DNA from: Bog-473 sp963736525
Lineage (GTDB): Bacteria; Actinomycetota; Acidimicrobiia; Acidimicrobiales; RAAP-2
Assembly (NCBI GenBank): GCA_963736525.1
Contig: CAVTPF010000025.1
Span: 34,331-98,330, forward strand
DNA: 64,000 nucleotides
Direction of reading: 5' to 3'
Shown here: positions 8,040 through 17,131 of the stretch, in pieces
How the letters are laid out: each line of letters begins with the position of its first letter
Numbering within the stretch: the stretch's first letter is position 1
Program-made: the position numbers and the translations under genes
Notes under the pieces: generated by a model
Told to the model about the DNA's origin: nothing
The model's database searches: none
Seen by the model: only the letters and a program-made list of their open reading frames with translations

Positions 8040-9011
8040 GTGTCGCACCGGGAGCCTCCCGACCCCCAGCCGACCAGGCGACCGCGCCGGCTCTGGCGCC
8101 GCTCGGCTGACGGCGTGGGCGGAGCCGCGGGGACGAAGCGTCAGCGGCCCTCGCCCCAGGCCGAGGCGTCGGAACAGGAGCGGATCATCACGGAGGCGCT
8201 CGCCGATCTCCGCGACATGGACGTCCGAGAGGTGATGACGCCGCGCGTCGACGTCACCTATCTCACCATCCCCGTGCACGCCGAGGACATCGCACAGGCG
8301 GTGCGGACCTCGGGCCACAGCTGCTTCCCGGTCGTGCACGACGACCTCGACGACCTGATCGGCATCCTGTTCGTCAACGACATCTTCCGAACGGGCGGCC
8401 AGCCCGGAGCCCGGGATCGCGGCGTCCATGGCTCCCCCCGCGACCGGGATGCCACGGACCCGAGCCCGCTGGAGATCTCCCGCAAGGTCCGCCAGCCCTA
8501 CCTTTTGCCCGAGTCGCTCGGGATCCTCGAGGCGTTGGCCGACATGCGCAAGCACCGGCGCGCCGTTGCCGTCGTGGTGGACGAGTACGGGGGCGTGGCC
8601 GGTCTGCTGACGGTCAAGGACCTCCTGGAGCCGCTGGTGGGAGACCTCCACGACGAGTTCGACGAAGAGGACGAGGCGCTCATCGTCCGGGTCGACAACA
8701 CGCGCTGGTTGTTGGACGGACAAACCAACGTCGACGACGTGCGCGAGCGACTGGGCATCGACATCCCCGACGGCGAATACGTGACGCTGGGGGGACTGCT
8801 CTTCGAACGATTCGGCCACATCCCGACCGAGGGAGAGGAGGTCCGGGTCGGCGACTGGAACCTGCGCGTGGTCGAGATGGACAAGCGCCGGGTGTCCCAG
8901 GTCGTGGCGACCTTCGCCGGCGACGGGTACAACGACGGGGACCCAGCCGGGGGCAACGGCGACGAACCGGGCGGCGGGAGCGGGGGAAGCGGCGAGGCGA
9001 CGCCGCGGTAG
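8040..9011 (+). CDS. CBS-pair/CorC_HlyC domain protein
   Basis: 323-residue soluble relative of HlyC/CorC proteins. The motif LRDMDVREVMTPRVDV opens the CBS pair (about residues 55-200, with a low-complexity insertion near 120-140), the second CBS ends VDEYGGVAGLLTVKDLLEPLVGD, and a CorC_HlyC transporter-associated domain follows (about 215-290). The N-terminal DUF21 membrane domain of full-length CorC is absent. Such proteins are linked to magnesium/cobalt efflux, but this form can only be a cytosolic sensor or partner. The C-terminus is glycine-rich. The GTG start at 8040 is not well supported by a ribosome binding site. Confidence 0.82.
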   Translation: MSHREPPDPQPTRRPRRLWRRSADGVGGAAGTKRQRPSPQAEASEQERIITEALADLRDMDVREVMTPRVDVTYLTIPVHAEDIAQAVRTSGHSCFPVVHDDLDDLIGILFVNDIFRTGGQPGARDRGVHGSPRDRDATDPSPLEISRKVRQPYLLPESLGILEALADMRKHRRAVAVVVDEYGGVAGLLTVKDLLEPLVGDLHDEFDEEDEALIVRVDNTRWLLDGQTNVDDVRERLGIDIPDGEYVTLGGLLFERFGHIPTEGEEVRVGDWNLRVVEMDKRRVSQVVATFAGDGYNDGDPAGGNGDEPGGGSGGSGEATPR

Positions 9012-9042
9012 TGTGACTGACTGCCTCCCCTTCGGGGGCGGA

Positions 9043-9117
9043 CGGGCTGTGGCGCAGCTTGGTTAGCGCGCTGCGTTCGGGACGCAGAGGTCCCCGGTTC
9101 AAATCCGGGCAGCCCGA
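9043..9117 (+). tRNA. tRNA-Pro (anticodon CGG)
   Basis: Acceptor stem CGGGCTG (9043-9049) pairs with CAGCCCG (9110-9116). The anticodon arm CTGCG TTCGGGA CGCAG gives anticodon CGG, and the T arm CCCGG TTCAAAT CCGGG is canonical. The discriminator is A and CCA is not encoded. Confidence 0.95.
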
Positions 9118-9274
9118 CTCGAATAGTTACTGTCATGGGATGGGCGACTCGGTAGGTGCCGACCTTCGAAGTCCTCATCGCTCGGCCGTCGCGCGGCAAT
9201 CCTTAGAGAACCGGGTCTTCGGATTTCAGCGGGGAGCTGACAAGCGTCGAGCTGGCTCATGCATTCCAACGACT

Positions 9275-10708
9275 TCAGCACCCAAGAATCTCGCGCATCG
9301 GCATCCGCACGGAGTCGTGATTGCCGCCCAGCGCGAGCACCTCCTCGAAACCCTCGCGCAGGCAGTCAACGAGTACGTCGGCATCGGGAACGGCCGCGGT
9401 ATCGATCGCGACGCCGATACCACAAGTTCCGTCGTAGGAGAGCAACGTCAGGTTCGCTGACGAGCCGATCGTCGGGCCGAACGCGACATAGCGCTCCAAT
9501 CGGGCGCCCGCGAGGTACACGGGAAACGTGAAGCCTGTAACGTCGCTTGCCAAGAAGTCCACATGCTTGAGCATGCTGCCGACCGCCCCTTGAGGCAGGA
9601 AGTTGAGGACCCCCGCTATGGCATCGGTAAGCGGCAGTGAACGCTCGTCGCGAGCTGCCTTGCACAAGCTGCCGATGGTCTTGATGCGCGACGCCGGATC
9701 CGCGTCCGAGACGGGAACCGCGAAACGCATCAGCGTGATCCGATTGCCACCTATTGGGTCCTCCGGCGTGCGGATGCTGATGGGAAGCGTCACCCGCAGC
9801 TTCTCAGGGGCGACACCGTGATGCTCGTGATAGCGCCGAAAGCCTCCAGTAACCGCAGCCATGAAGGCGTCGTTGACGGTGCCGCCTCCCGCCGCGGCTG
9901 CCCGTTTGAGGTCCGCGAGGCTCACCTCCAGGATCTCCAGATGCCGCGTCAGGCCCCGGTCCGTCATGACGGGCGAAAGCGTGCTCCGAACTGGCGCCAC
10001 CGTGCGGCCGATCGACTTCACGGTCTCGAGGATCGCGTTGGCACTCGCAAGCGGATGTCTCGCTGCGCGCGCTGCGGAAGGAGGAGCCCCCGCTGCCGCG
10101 TGGCCCACCAACCCGGCCAGACGTTCCCAGTCCCGGGCCAGGCTCTGGCCTAGAACCGCGGCGGTCCCGAGCCGGCCGCTGTCTCCTTCATTCGTCCCCG
10201 CAGTGGGTGCGGCCGGAACTGGTTCAAGTGCCCTCGAAATTGGATCGACTTCGAACAAGAGCAGCGCCAACTGCATGCCCCCGAGGCCGTCGGTCAGTGA
10301 GTGATGGACCTTCATGATCAGGGCGGCTCGATCGCCCTCCAAGTGTTCCACCAGCGTGAACTCCCACAGCGGGCGCGCGCGGTCGAATGCCGTGGTCGCA
10401 GCGATTCGGGCGAGCGCCAGGACGGTGTTGGGCGTATGCGGGACCGGCGAGTCCACGCGGCGCAGGTGCCACATCAGGTCGAAACTGCCGTCGTGGGTCC
10501 AACGGGGAGTCGTGAGCCGCGCTGGCGGCTCGAGCACCCGCTGGCGGAAGAACGGGATCTGCCGGGTCGCCTGGTCGAGCTTGGCCACGAACATGTCCCA
10601 GTCAGGGCTGCGCTCCAGCCACGCGACGGCGACCACGGTCGAACGCAGAACGGGGTCGCGCTCCATATGCCACGAGAAGGCGTCGCTCTCGCGCATGAAG
10701 AGGTCCAT
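9275..10708 (-). CDS. Wax ester synthase/diacylglycerol acyltransferase (WS/DGAT)
   Basis: 477-residue acyltransferase that joins acyl-CoA to a long-chain alcohol or diacylglycerol, making neutral storage lipid at the membrane. The catalytic HHxxxDG motif is intact (VHHSLTDGLGG). Other family landmarks are PLWEFTLVEHL and the C-terminal NLTLLSYDGTCGIGVAID. The start is ATG at 10708 with GAGAGGAG upstream. It is divergent from a patatin-like lipase gene, pointing to linked synthesis and breakdown of storage lipid. Confidence 0.9.
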   Translation of the reverse strand: MDLFMRESDAFSWHMERDPVLRSTVVAVAWLERSPDWDMFVAKLDQATRQIPFFRQRVLEPPARLTTPRWTHDGSFDLMWHLRRVDSPVPHTPNTVLALARIAATTAFDRARPLWEFTLVEHLEGDRAALIMKVHHSLTDGLGGMQLALLLFEVDPISRALEPVPAAPTAGTNEGDSGRLGTAAVLGQSLARDWERLAGLVGHAAAGAPPSAARAARHPLASANAILETVKSIGRTVAPVRSTLSPVMTDRGLTRHLEILEVSLADLKRAAAAGGGTVNDAFMAAVTGGFRRYHEHHGVAPEKLRVTLPISIRTPEDPIGGNRITLMRFAVPVSDADPASRIKTIGSLCKAARDERSLPLTDAIAGVLNFLPQGAVGSMLKHVDFLASDVTGFTFPVYLAGARLERYVAFGPTIGSSANLTLLSYDGTCGIGVAIDTAAVPDADVLVDCLREGFEEVLALGGNHDSVRMPMREILGC

Positions 10709-10851
10709 GTCCACTCCTCTCTGCGGACCCACCACCAAGCTTGGCCGATCGCCGCACCGCTTTGAAGAGGCGAACGTCCCTACAGCGCCAGGGTCCCAAG
10801 CTGAGACTTCGGACCCTATCCATGACCCTGGGTTTCCCGGACAATGAACCC

Positions 10852-11955
10852 ATGCTCAGTGGCGCGCTCGACGTGTTCCGCCTCCGTCAATACTTCAATG
10901 TCATCACGCGGACCAGGGAATTCATCGATGGGGTCCGCGAAGATGCCGGTCTCCTCGACGATGCCAGACGTGCACTCGTGACGCTTCCGTTCGAGCGGCG
11001 ACGAGAGCCGGACCTCCACCCGTTCCCCCCAGCACAACAGATGGAGACAGCCGACCTGAGACAGCGCCGGCTGGCCCTGGTGGCGACCGGGGGCAGCGGG
11101 GCTCTCGCCTCGGTCGTCGGGGCCGCGAGAGCGCTGGAGGAAGCGGGCATCCGCCCAGCGGTGATCTCGTTGTGCTCGGGCTCCGCCCTCTTCGGGTTCC
11201 CGATCGCTGCAGGCAAATCTGCAAACGAGGTTGCGGCGTTCACGCTCGGAATGAGACCAGATGACTATGTCGACATCGACTGGCGCATGCTGGCCTCCTT
11301 GATTCCACGAGCGGCGACGGGTTTCGCGGGCATCGTCCGGGGCGAGCAAATCGAGGCGTCGTACCGCCGGTTCCTCGGCGACATGACCTTGGGAGAGATG
11401 CCAATTCCCGCCTACGCACCGATCTGGAGCATCGACCACAATCGCCTTGAGTACATCGGCCCCCTTACCTACCCCGATCTGCCCGTGGCGCGCGCTCTGC
11501 GCATGGCGATCGCCCTACCGTTGTTCATCGAGCCCGTGATGCTCGGTAGCGACTACTGGTGTGACGGAGGCATCGTCGACATCTTCCCAGTGCGGCCCGT
11601 CCTCGACATGGAGGAACGGCCCGATGTGACGCTGGCGATCAACGGCTTCTACCCACCGGGTTTCGTCGGTGAGGACGCCTCGGGTTGGCAGAACCGGCGC
11701 AACAGCATCCTCTACGTCGCCAGTCAGGTGCGCACCTGCCAGCAGGTGGAGCTGGCGAGGACAAACCTGGCTCGGATCGAGCGCGAGACCGAGGTGATCA
11801 TGATCGAACCCGTCCCCTACGCCAAGGTCCGCGGGGCAGGGTTCTACCGTCAGTTCCTAAACACCAGGGAATGGGCCGACTTCATGCGCGCCGGTCGCCT
11901 CGAGACGCGACGCGCGCTCACCAGCTGGTCACCTCGAGTCTGCGCATCAGCGTGA
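10852..11955 (+). CDS. Patatin-like phospholipase family protein
   Basis: About 367 residues. The oxyanion-hole motif is present (ATGGSGAL), as is the catalytic Asp motif (CDGGIVDIFPV). The nucleophile elbow is unusual: ISLCSGSALFG aligns with the usual ISGTSAGALVG, so the serine remains but both flanking glycines of GxSxG are replaced. Activity is therefore likely but not assured. ATG 10852 follows GACAAT by six bases, in the leaderless style; an in-frame ATG at 10822 is the alternative. It is divergent from WS/DGAT, suggesting a lipid-droplet or membrane-lipid role. Confidence 0.78.
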   Translation: MLSGALDVFRLRQYFNVITRTREFIDGVREDAGLLDDARRALVTLPFERRREPDLHPFPPAQQMETADLRQRRLALVATGGSGALASVVGAARALEEAGIRPAVISLCSGSALFGFPIAAGKSANEVAAFTLGMRPDDYVDIDWRMLASLIPRAATGFAGIVRGEQIEASYRRFLGDMTLGEMPIPAYAPIWSIDHNRLEYIGPLTYPDLPVARALRMAIALPLFIEPVMLGSDYWCDGGIVDIFPVRPVLDMEERPDVTLAINGFYPPGFVGEDASGWQNRRNSILYVASQVRTCQQVELARTNLARIERETEVIMIEPVPYAKVRGAGFYRQFLNTREWADFMRAGRLETRRALTSWSPRVCASA

Positions 11956-11976
11956 TTGACGCGAGAAGCTCCACCC

Positions 11977-12354
11977 CTACAGAAAGACGCCGTCGTGGTC
12001 CGCCACGACTTGGGCGAGGCGTTTCGGAGCGACGAGCATGTAGGAGGTCTTGATCCATTCCTCGATCTCTTGCCACCTCCGTCGGGTTGGGCGCGAGGGA
12101 ATGGTCACCGTGACCCAGCCATGCTTCCCCAATCCGTAGCCGACCGGCTCCACCTGCGGATCGGTTGCCACGACCGCAGCTGCCTCCTCCTTGGGAAGCT
12201 TGACGCTGATGGATGTCCCGTCGGTCTTGGCGAAGATGAAGTTCTTCCCGTGAACCCGGAAGGTCGGTTCGCCACCCCAAGCCTCGATGTCGACCCGGAC
12301 GGCTTCTGGAAGCCGGGCAACGATGGTCTCCAATTTCGCCATGCTTGCCGGCAC
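11977..12354 (-). CDS. MmcQ/YjbR-like protein
   Basis: Small alpha/beta protein (125 residues) of the MmcQ/YjbR family, which has a CyaY-like double-wing fold and an uncertain DNA- or ligand-binding role. Recognisable features are the N-terminal ARLPEAVRVDIEAWGGEPTF segment, KNFIFAKTDG, and the C-terminal PKRLAQVVADHD. GTG 12354 is preceded by TAGCGT at seven bases, so a leaderless start four codons before the ATG at 12342 is preferred. It converges on the patatin gene. Confidence 0.8.
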   Translation of the reverse strand: MPASMAKLETIVARLPEAVRVDIEAWGGEPTFRVHGKNFIFAKTDGTSISVKLPKEEAAAVVATDPQVEPVGYGLGKHGWVTVTIPSRPTRRRWQEIEEWIKTSYMLVAPKRLAQVVADHDGVFL

Positions 12355-12361
12355 TCCACCG

Positions 12362-12367
12362 ACGCTA
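12362..12367 (-). promoter_or_regulatory. -10 element (TAGCGT) for the MmcQ-like gene
   Basis: Seven bases separate this box from the GTG at 12354, the same spacing as at mrp and the receiver gene. Confidence 0.4.
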
Positions 12368-12463
12368 CAGACTCGTCTGAGACCTGAGCCAGGACCGAAC
12401 CAATCCGGGGCGACCTGCGTCACTCTCGTGGACAACTGACGCAGGAGAGAATCAGGAGGCGAC

Positions 12464-12907
12464 GTGTCGTTCAGGAGATTGACCGCATGCGTGGTGGTCG
12501 GTGTCCTCGCCGGCGTCGCCTGTCCGTTCTCGGGCGCCTCCGCCGCTACTTCCAGTCAGCGGAGTCGCAGTTATCCGCTGCCGAGCGATGGGTGGGAGCC
12601 CGGACAAGCTGCGATGCAGGCCATCTCCTCCGGGAAGTTTCAAGCCACGCTCACTCCATCGGGAGCGTGCACATCCGATGCATCGGTGGACTATCTCTGG
12701 CCTGCCGGGTACCGGGTCCGATTCCATCCGACGGTGTTGCTCGATCCGACGGGTGGGGTGGTGGCTCACCAAGGTCAGTACGTCACCGTTGGCGGGGGCA
12801 TCGTGGGTACCGCCTCCTGGCACAGCGCAGCCCGCTGTTACAAGGGGGGCGAGGTCTGGGCCATTCAGGCTTCTGTCCACGTCGGCCGACCGGGGCTGGC
12901 ACCCTGA
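12464..12907 (+). CDS. Secreted hypothetical protein
   Basis: 147 residues with a Sec signal peptide (RRLTACVVVGVLAGVACPF then SGASAA as the likely cleavage region). The mature part has two cysteines (GACTSD and ARCYKG) that could form a disulfide, and no recognised domain. The GTG start is well supported by AGGAGG five bases upstream. It is divergent from the MmcQ-like gene and followed by another unassigned gene on the same strand. Confidence 0.6.
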   Translation: MSFRRLTACVVVGVLAGVACPFSGASAATSSQRSRSYPLPSDGWEPGQAAMQAISSGKFQATLTPSGACTSDASVDYLWPAGYRVRFHPTVLLDPTGGVVAHQGQYVTVGGGIVGTASWHSAARCYKGGEVWAIQASVHVGRPGLAP

Positions 12908-12991
12908 CACCTCTCAGAGTTGCTCTCTGCCGCTCGGCAGGGCCCACCCTCGCCCGCCGCTGATCCCGACGAATGGAAGCAGAGGAGCCTC

Positions 12992-13536
12992 ATGTGCTTC
13001 AACGCCGCCATCGCCGCCTTACGAGGTGTCGGTGCTGTCTCCGCTGATGAAGCACCGGAGTGGACGAACCGCATGCTGGTGGCCCTCGGCGAGGAACCAC
13101 TCGAGCCACTGCCGTCGGTACCCGGGGTCAGCCACATCAGAATGATCTCTTTTGGCGGCACTCGGACACCTCGCGTACCCGATCCGCCGCCGGAGTCGAG
13201 ATTCGTCGCCCTTCTCCCGGTCGACCAACCGGACCGACCTCTCGACTACGGGGGCGCGTCCAGATCCTCGGCGTCGAGTTGTACAGCGACAAGGTCGCCG
13301 TCAACTGGCGGCTCGCTCCTCTTCCCAATTACGAGGCGGTGTTCGCGGCCGAGCTCGCCCAACAAGAGCCAGACCTCGAGGGGCTCCCCGAGGGCTACCG
13401 AAAGATCCTGCGGGACAAACTCGTTCACCGGCTCCAGATGCAAAGGCCCTTTCGTGTGTCCCCCGAGGCCCGAGACCTGATCGTGCGCTGGGACGATCTG
13501 GAGTTCCAACTCGAACTGCCAGAGCGTCGCAGCTAG
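12992..13536 (+). CDS. Hypothetical protein interrupted by a frameshift
   Basis: No family recognised. ATG 12992 has AGAGGAG upstream and opens MCFNAAIAALRGVGAVSADE. Good coding sequence runs in this frame to about 13250 (PLDYGG), then continues in another frame (VQILGVELYSDKVAVNWRLA) to the stop at 13536. One extra G in the 5-base run at 13250-13254 restores a single reading frame of about 180 residues. The C-terminal half is acidic and soluble. No signal peptide or membrane segment. Confidence 0.5.
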
Positions 13537-13570
13537 CCAGAGGGTGACGCCGATTCGGCGAGGCATGGTC

Positions 13571-13957
13571 TCACGACTCGAGGAGCTCAAGGAGCCACCG
13601 GGGCCCAACCACGTCGGCTCCCACGGCCTCAGCGCGCCACCGGAGCTCGCGATCCGCCGTGACGAGTGTGACCACGTGATCAGCTGCGCTGGCGACGTCA
13701 ACGATCAGGTCGTCACCACTGCCACCAGCGTGGAGGACCGTGACGCCGTCGGCGAGGCCGACCGGTGCGCCCCCGCGGGCCTTGCCCTCGAGGACCACGA
13801 TGACCGGTTGGGCGATCCGTCCCGAGTCAACGGCCGCTCGTACCTGGTCCACGAGCGTTCGGGCCGCTCCTGCTCGGTCCCGCCACCAGCCCGTCGGACG
13901 AGACCCGACCACATTGGCTGCATCGATGAGAAGCATCTGCCCCAGTCTGATCGCCAT
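13571..13957 (-). CDS. NYN/YacP-like ribonuclease domain protein
   Basis: Small PIN-like nuclease of the NYN (YacP) group, about 128 residues. The first active-site aspartate is in LLIDAANVVGSRP, followed by WWRDRAG, a further acidic site in GSGDDLIVD, and TADRELRWRAEAVGADVVGP, all standard for this family. Such proteins cleave RNA in vivo; the target here is unknown. The start is taken at ATG 13957; the ATG a few codons later before LLIDAAN is possible. It lies directly downstream of a broken TIGR03083-type gene on the same strand. Confidence 0.8.
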   Translation of the reverse strand: MAIRLGQMLLIDAANVVGSRPTGWWRDRAGAARTLVDQVRAAVDSGRIAQPVIVVLEGKARGGAPVGLADGVTVLHAGGSGDDLIVDVASAADHVVTLVTADRELRWRAEAVGADVVGPRWLLELLES

Positions 13958-13976
13958 TGCGATCGGGCGGGCGCGG

Positions 13977-14793
13977 TCAGGGGGCTCGTTCGAAGACCGT
14001 GGCCACGCCATCGAGAAGCGAGCGGTCAGCGTCCTCCACTTCCGGGGGGAACGGCCCACGAGAGCTCAAGGCCTCGAGGATGTCGACAGCGCTGCCGCTG
14101 ATCGATCCGGTTCCCTCCAACCGCGGTCCCTCGTGAACGAGGACGCTCGAGCCGATCTCGACGATGAAACGGGTCTCGGGCTCGTTCCCTCACTTCAACG
14201 TTTCCCGTTACTTCAACGTTTCCCGTTCGGGCGGATCCGACGACGACGCGGAATGCCGCGCCCAAGGCCGCGACGTACGCAAGGGACGCGCCGATCTCGT
14301 CCGCGTGCTCAATGGGCTTCAGGCCAAGTGGCCCAACGATGTCTCGCTCATGGATCCATGAATCCCACAATGCGTGGAGCGCCACGAGCCGAACGGCCAG
14401 ATGACCGGGCGGAGCTTCTGCGACGGCTGACCAGGATTCGTCATCGAGTCCTGCAACAACGGCGGTCAGGGCGTCGTTGGACTCGATGAAACGGTCCAAT
14501 GTCTCAGCCGGAGTCTGTGCACGAACTGCATCGACCAGCTGAGCGGGAGTCGCAACAGGGTCGAAGCCTTCCAGGTAGCGGGTTGGTGACCCCGACACAC
14601 CCGAACTGATGGAAAGGGCCCAGAAGTCATTGACTGTCGCGAGGTGCGCCACCACATCCTTCACGGACCAGCCCTCGCAGCGACTCGGCGTCGACCATTG
14701 TCCGTCGTCGAGCCCGGTGACCAACGCTGCCAGTCGAGCGCGTTGACGAAGGACGGGGGTTGCCGGATCGTCGACGACTCCGTCCATCCGCAT
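13977..14793 (-). pseudogene. TIGR03083/mycothiol-dependent isomerase-like protein, frameshifted by a tandem duplication
   Basis: DinB-fold protein with the N-terminal maleylpyruvate isomerase-type motif (LTGLDDGQWSTPSRCEGWSV variant, then DVVAHLA). It reads well to about 14220, where a short duplication (GTTGAAGT repeated 18 bases apart, 14193-14222) throws the frame. The native C-terminus is still visible in another frame (RFIVEIGSSVLVHEGPRLEG ... FERAP, stop 13977). The out-of-frame product would end at 14026. Enzymes of this family use mycothiol or act on unknown substrates. Duplication rather than homopolymer loss makes a real mutation plausible. Confidence 0.65.
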
Positions 14794-14925
14794 GATCGGA
14801 TCGTCGCCATAGACAGGCGCCACACGCACGCGCGGAACGTACCATGCCGGGGTGTCGCGGGACCTGCGACCAGGGCGGTCCTCGGCGCCATTGTCATCCC
14901 GCGTGCAGTGGTGGATGATGCAACG

Positions 14926-15798
14926 ATGACGGATTACCAGCCAAAGCTGGCGGTGCTCGGTCTTGGAACCATGGGGAGAGCGATGGCTCGGACCGCGCAC
15001 CGTGCGGGACTCCCACTGGTCGTGTGGAACCGGAACCCGGCAGCCGCCGACGCGTTTTCGGAGATGGGCGTCGACGTCGCGCCATCCGTGGCCGACGCGG
15101 CGGCTGGCGCCGACGTGATCATCACCATGGTCACCAATGCTGAAGCGGTCCGATCGATCGCCACCGAGCAGGGCCTCGTCAAAGCACTGCGGCCCGGGGC
15201 GGTGTGGGCCCAGATGAGCACGATCGGCATCGAGGCAACCCAGCACGTATCGGCACTTCTCGCGAGTCAGCGGCCGGATGCCCTGTTCGTGGACGCGCCG
15301 GTCTCGGGGAGCAAGGTCCCGGCAGAGAACGGGCGCCTGTTGATTTTCGCATCGGGGCCAGACGAAGCACGACCGCTGGTGCAGCCGGTGTTCGACGCGA
15401 TCGGACAACGGACCATATGGCTCGGCCCATGTGGCAACGGCTCTCGGATGAAGCTGGTGAACAACGTGCTACTGGCGTTCACGGCGGAAGGACTCGCGAA
15501 TTCATTGGCGCTGGCGCACCGGTTGGGGCTCCAGACGTCCTCCGTGGTCGAGGCATTCGACGGGGGGCCACTCGTCTCCGCGTGGGAATCCGGAAAGCTG
15601 CGGCGGATAGCCCAGAGTGACTATTCGGCGGAGTTCGCCCTGGCGCTCGCGTTGAAGGATGTCCACCTTGCGCTGGCCAGTGGAGGACCCGAGCGGTTCA
15701 AGGTCCTGTCCGCCCTGGCGACGGAGTGGGAGGAGATCGTCGACCGCGGACTCGGTCTTGAGGACGTGACCGTGGTGACCCACGCCCTCGGCGGATAA
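14926..15798 (+). CDS. NAD(P)-dependent beta-hydroxyacid dehydrogenase
   Basis: 290-residue member of the 3-hydroxyisobutyrate dehydrogenase family. The N-terminal Rossmann motif is VLGLGTMGRAMA, the substrate-binding motif DAPVSGSKVPAENGRL, and the catalytic lysine lies in NGSRMKLVNNVLL, all canonical. The exact hydroxyacid cannot be inferred. ATG 14926 gives the expected length and places the glycine motif near residue 11. Divergent from the broken TIGR03083 gene. Confidence 0.87.
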   Translation: MTDYQPKLAVLGLGTMGRAMARTAHRAGLPLVVWNRNPAAADAFSEMGVDVAPSVADAAAGADVIITMVTNAEAVRSIATEQGLVKALRPGAVWAQMSTIGIEATQHVSALLASQRPDALFVDAPVSGSKVPAENGRLLIFASGPDEARPLVQPVFDAIGQRTIWLGPCGNGSRMKLVNNVLLAFTAEGLANSLALAHRLGLQTSSVVEAFDGGPLVSAWESGKLRRIAQSDYSAEFALALALKDVHLALASGGPERFKVLSALATEWEEIVDRGLGLEDVTVVTHALGG

Positions 15799-16021
15799 TT
15801 CGCGGCAGTTCCAGGGCTGTCACTCCGAGCTCAGGCCGGTCGGCGCGATCAGCCCCGTTGCAACCGAAACTGCCACCAGCCGGCGTTCTGAGACGGTCGC
15901 CGAGACGCCGACGCCTCCCCACGATGCTTCTTTTCCGTCGTCCCATGTCACACGCGGCCGTCGTTGTTCGTCTGAGAGGGAGACACACAATCCGAGTACA
16001 CAGGAACAGAAGGAGTCCGTC

Positions 16022-16495
16022 ATGGAAGCCCGCCTCAACCTCTTCGGCACCACAGACGCCATGCAGTTCGGCAAGTACATCAACTCCGCAGGTCGGGTAC
16101 TCACCGAGTCGACCCTGCCCACCACGACGCAGGAGCTGGTCAAGCTGCGAGCCAGTCAGATCAACGGCTGTGGCGTCTGCACGGACATGCACACCAAGGA
16201 GGCGGCCCACGCCGGGGAAACCCAGCTTCGGCTCAATCTGGTGGCGGCCTGGCGGGAGGCGACGGTCTTCACCGAAGCCGAGCGCGCCGCCCTGGAGCTC
16301 ACCGAGCAGGGCACGCGCATCGCCGACGCGGCCGGTGGGGTCACCGACGAGGCGTGGGCCAACGTGGCCCAGCACTACGACGAAGACCAGCTCGGAGCTC
16401 TCGTAGCGCTCATCGCTCTCATCAACACCTACAACCGCCTCAACGTCATCGTCCGCCAGCCCGCCGGGGACTATCAGCCCGGCCAGTGGGACTGA
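16022..16495 (+). CDS. Carboxymuconolactone decarboxylase/AhpD-like protein
   Basis: 157 residues, all-helical CMD fold with the redox CxxC and nearby histidine (INGCGVCTDMHTKEA) that in AhpD-like members catalyses peroxide reduction. Start ATG 16022 follows AGAAGGAG. It is a stand-alone gene and converges on the Nudix gene at 16553. Members of this family often sit near ECF41 sigma factors, but the one in this window is 10 kb away. Confidence 0.88.
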   Translation: MEARLNLFGTTDAMQFGKYINSAGRVLTESTLPTTTQELVKLRASQINGCGVCTDMHTKEAAHAGETQLRLNLVAAWREATVFTEAERAALELTEQGTRIADAAGGVTDEAWANVAQHYDEDQLGALVALIALINTYNRLNVIVRQPAGDYQPGQWD

Positions 16496-16552
16496 CCAGC
16501 TTTCTCAGCTGACCGCGTCGAGCAGCCGCGTCGCGCGGGAGGACGCCGCCCG

Positions 16553-17044
16553 TCAGTGGGCGGGCGGGCTCCCGTCTCCCGATCGCGCCAGTGTGTGCAT
16601 GAGCAGGTCCAAAAATGGCACCTGGCCTTGCAGCAGCCTCGTCCGGGCCGTGGCGATGCTCATCCAGGCGATCCGGTCGACCTCGGGAAACTCCCTCATC
16701 CGCCCCGACTTCCTCGGCCACTCCATCTCGAACGTGTTGCTCGATGCGTCCGCCACGTCAAGGTCTCCCTGGAGGGCCCACACGGTGACCCGCTTGCCGC
16801 CCGGCTGACGCAGCTCCCCGAGGGGGAACGCCGTCGAGCGGGGCGGCTCCAGGCCCGTCTCCTCCTGGAACTCGCGGTAGGCGGCCGTGAGCGGATCCTC
16901 GTCCGCGCCGAACTCGCCCTTGGGGATGGACCATGCCCCGTCGTCCTTCCCGGCCCAGTACGGCCCGCCCGGGTGCGCGACCAGGACCTCGACGCCCTCG
17001 TCGGCGATCCTGTACACCAGCAAGCCAGCACTCCGCGCTCCCAT
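16553..17044 (-). CDS. NUDIX hydrolase (Ap4A-like group)
   Basis: 163-residue Nudix protein. The Nudix box is complete (GEFGADEDPLTAAYREFQEETG), preceded by WSIPKG and followed by typical strands. The N-terminal SAGLLVYR and the GGPYWAGKDDGAWSIPKG stretch match the actinobacterial group related to diadenosine polyphosphate hydrolases. The substrate is not determined. It lies downstream of the NRAMP-type gene on the same strand, 87 bases away. Confidence 0.88.
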   Translation of the reverse strand: MGARSAGLLVYRIADEGVEVLVAHPGGPYWAGKDDGAWSIPKGEFGADEDPLTAAYREFQEETGLEPPRSTAFPLGELRQPGGKRVTVWALQGDLDVADASSNTFEMEWPRKSGRMREFPEVDRIAWMSIATARTRLLQGQVPFLDLLMHTLARSGDGSPPAH

Positions 17045-17131
17045 GTGACCGCGTCATCATCGCATCGTCGGGGGGCCAGCAGGGCGCTCCACGCGCCGCG
17101 CGCCGCAACCCGAGCCCTGCTGACAACGCAA

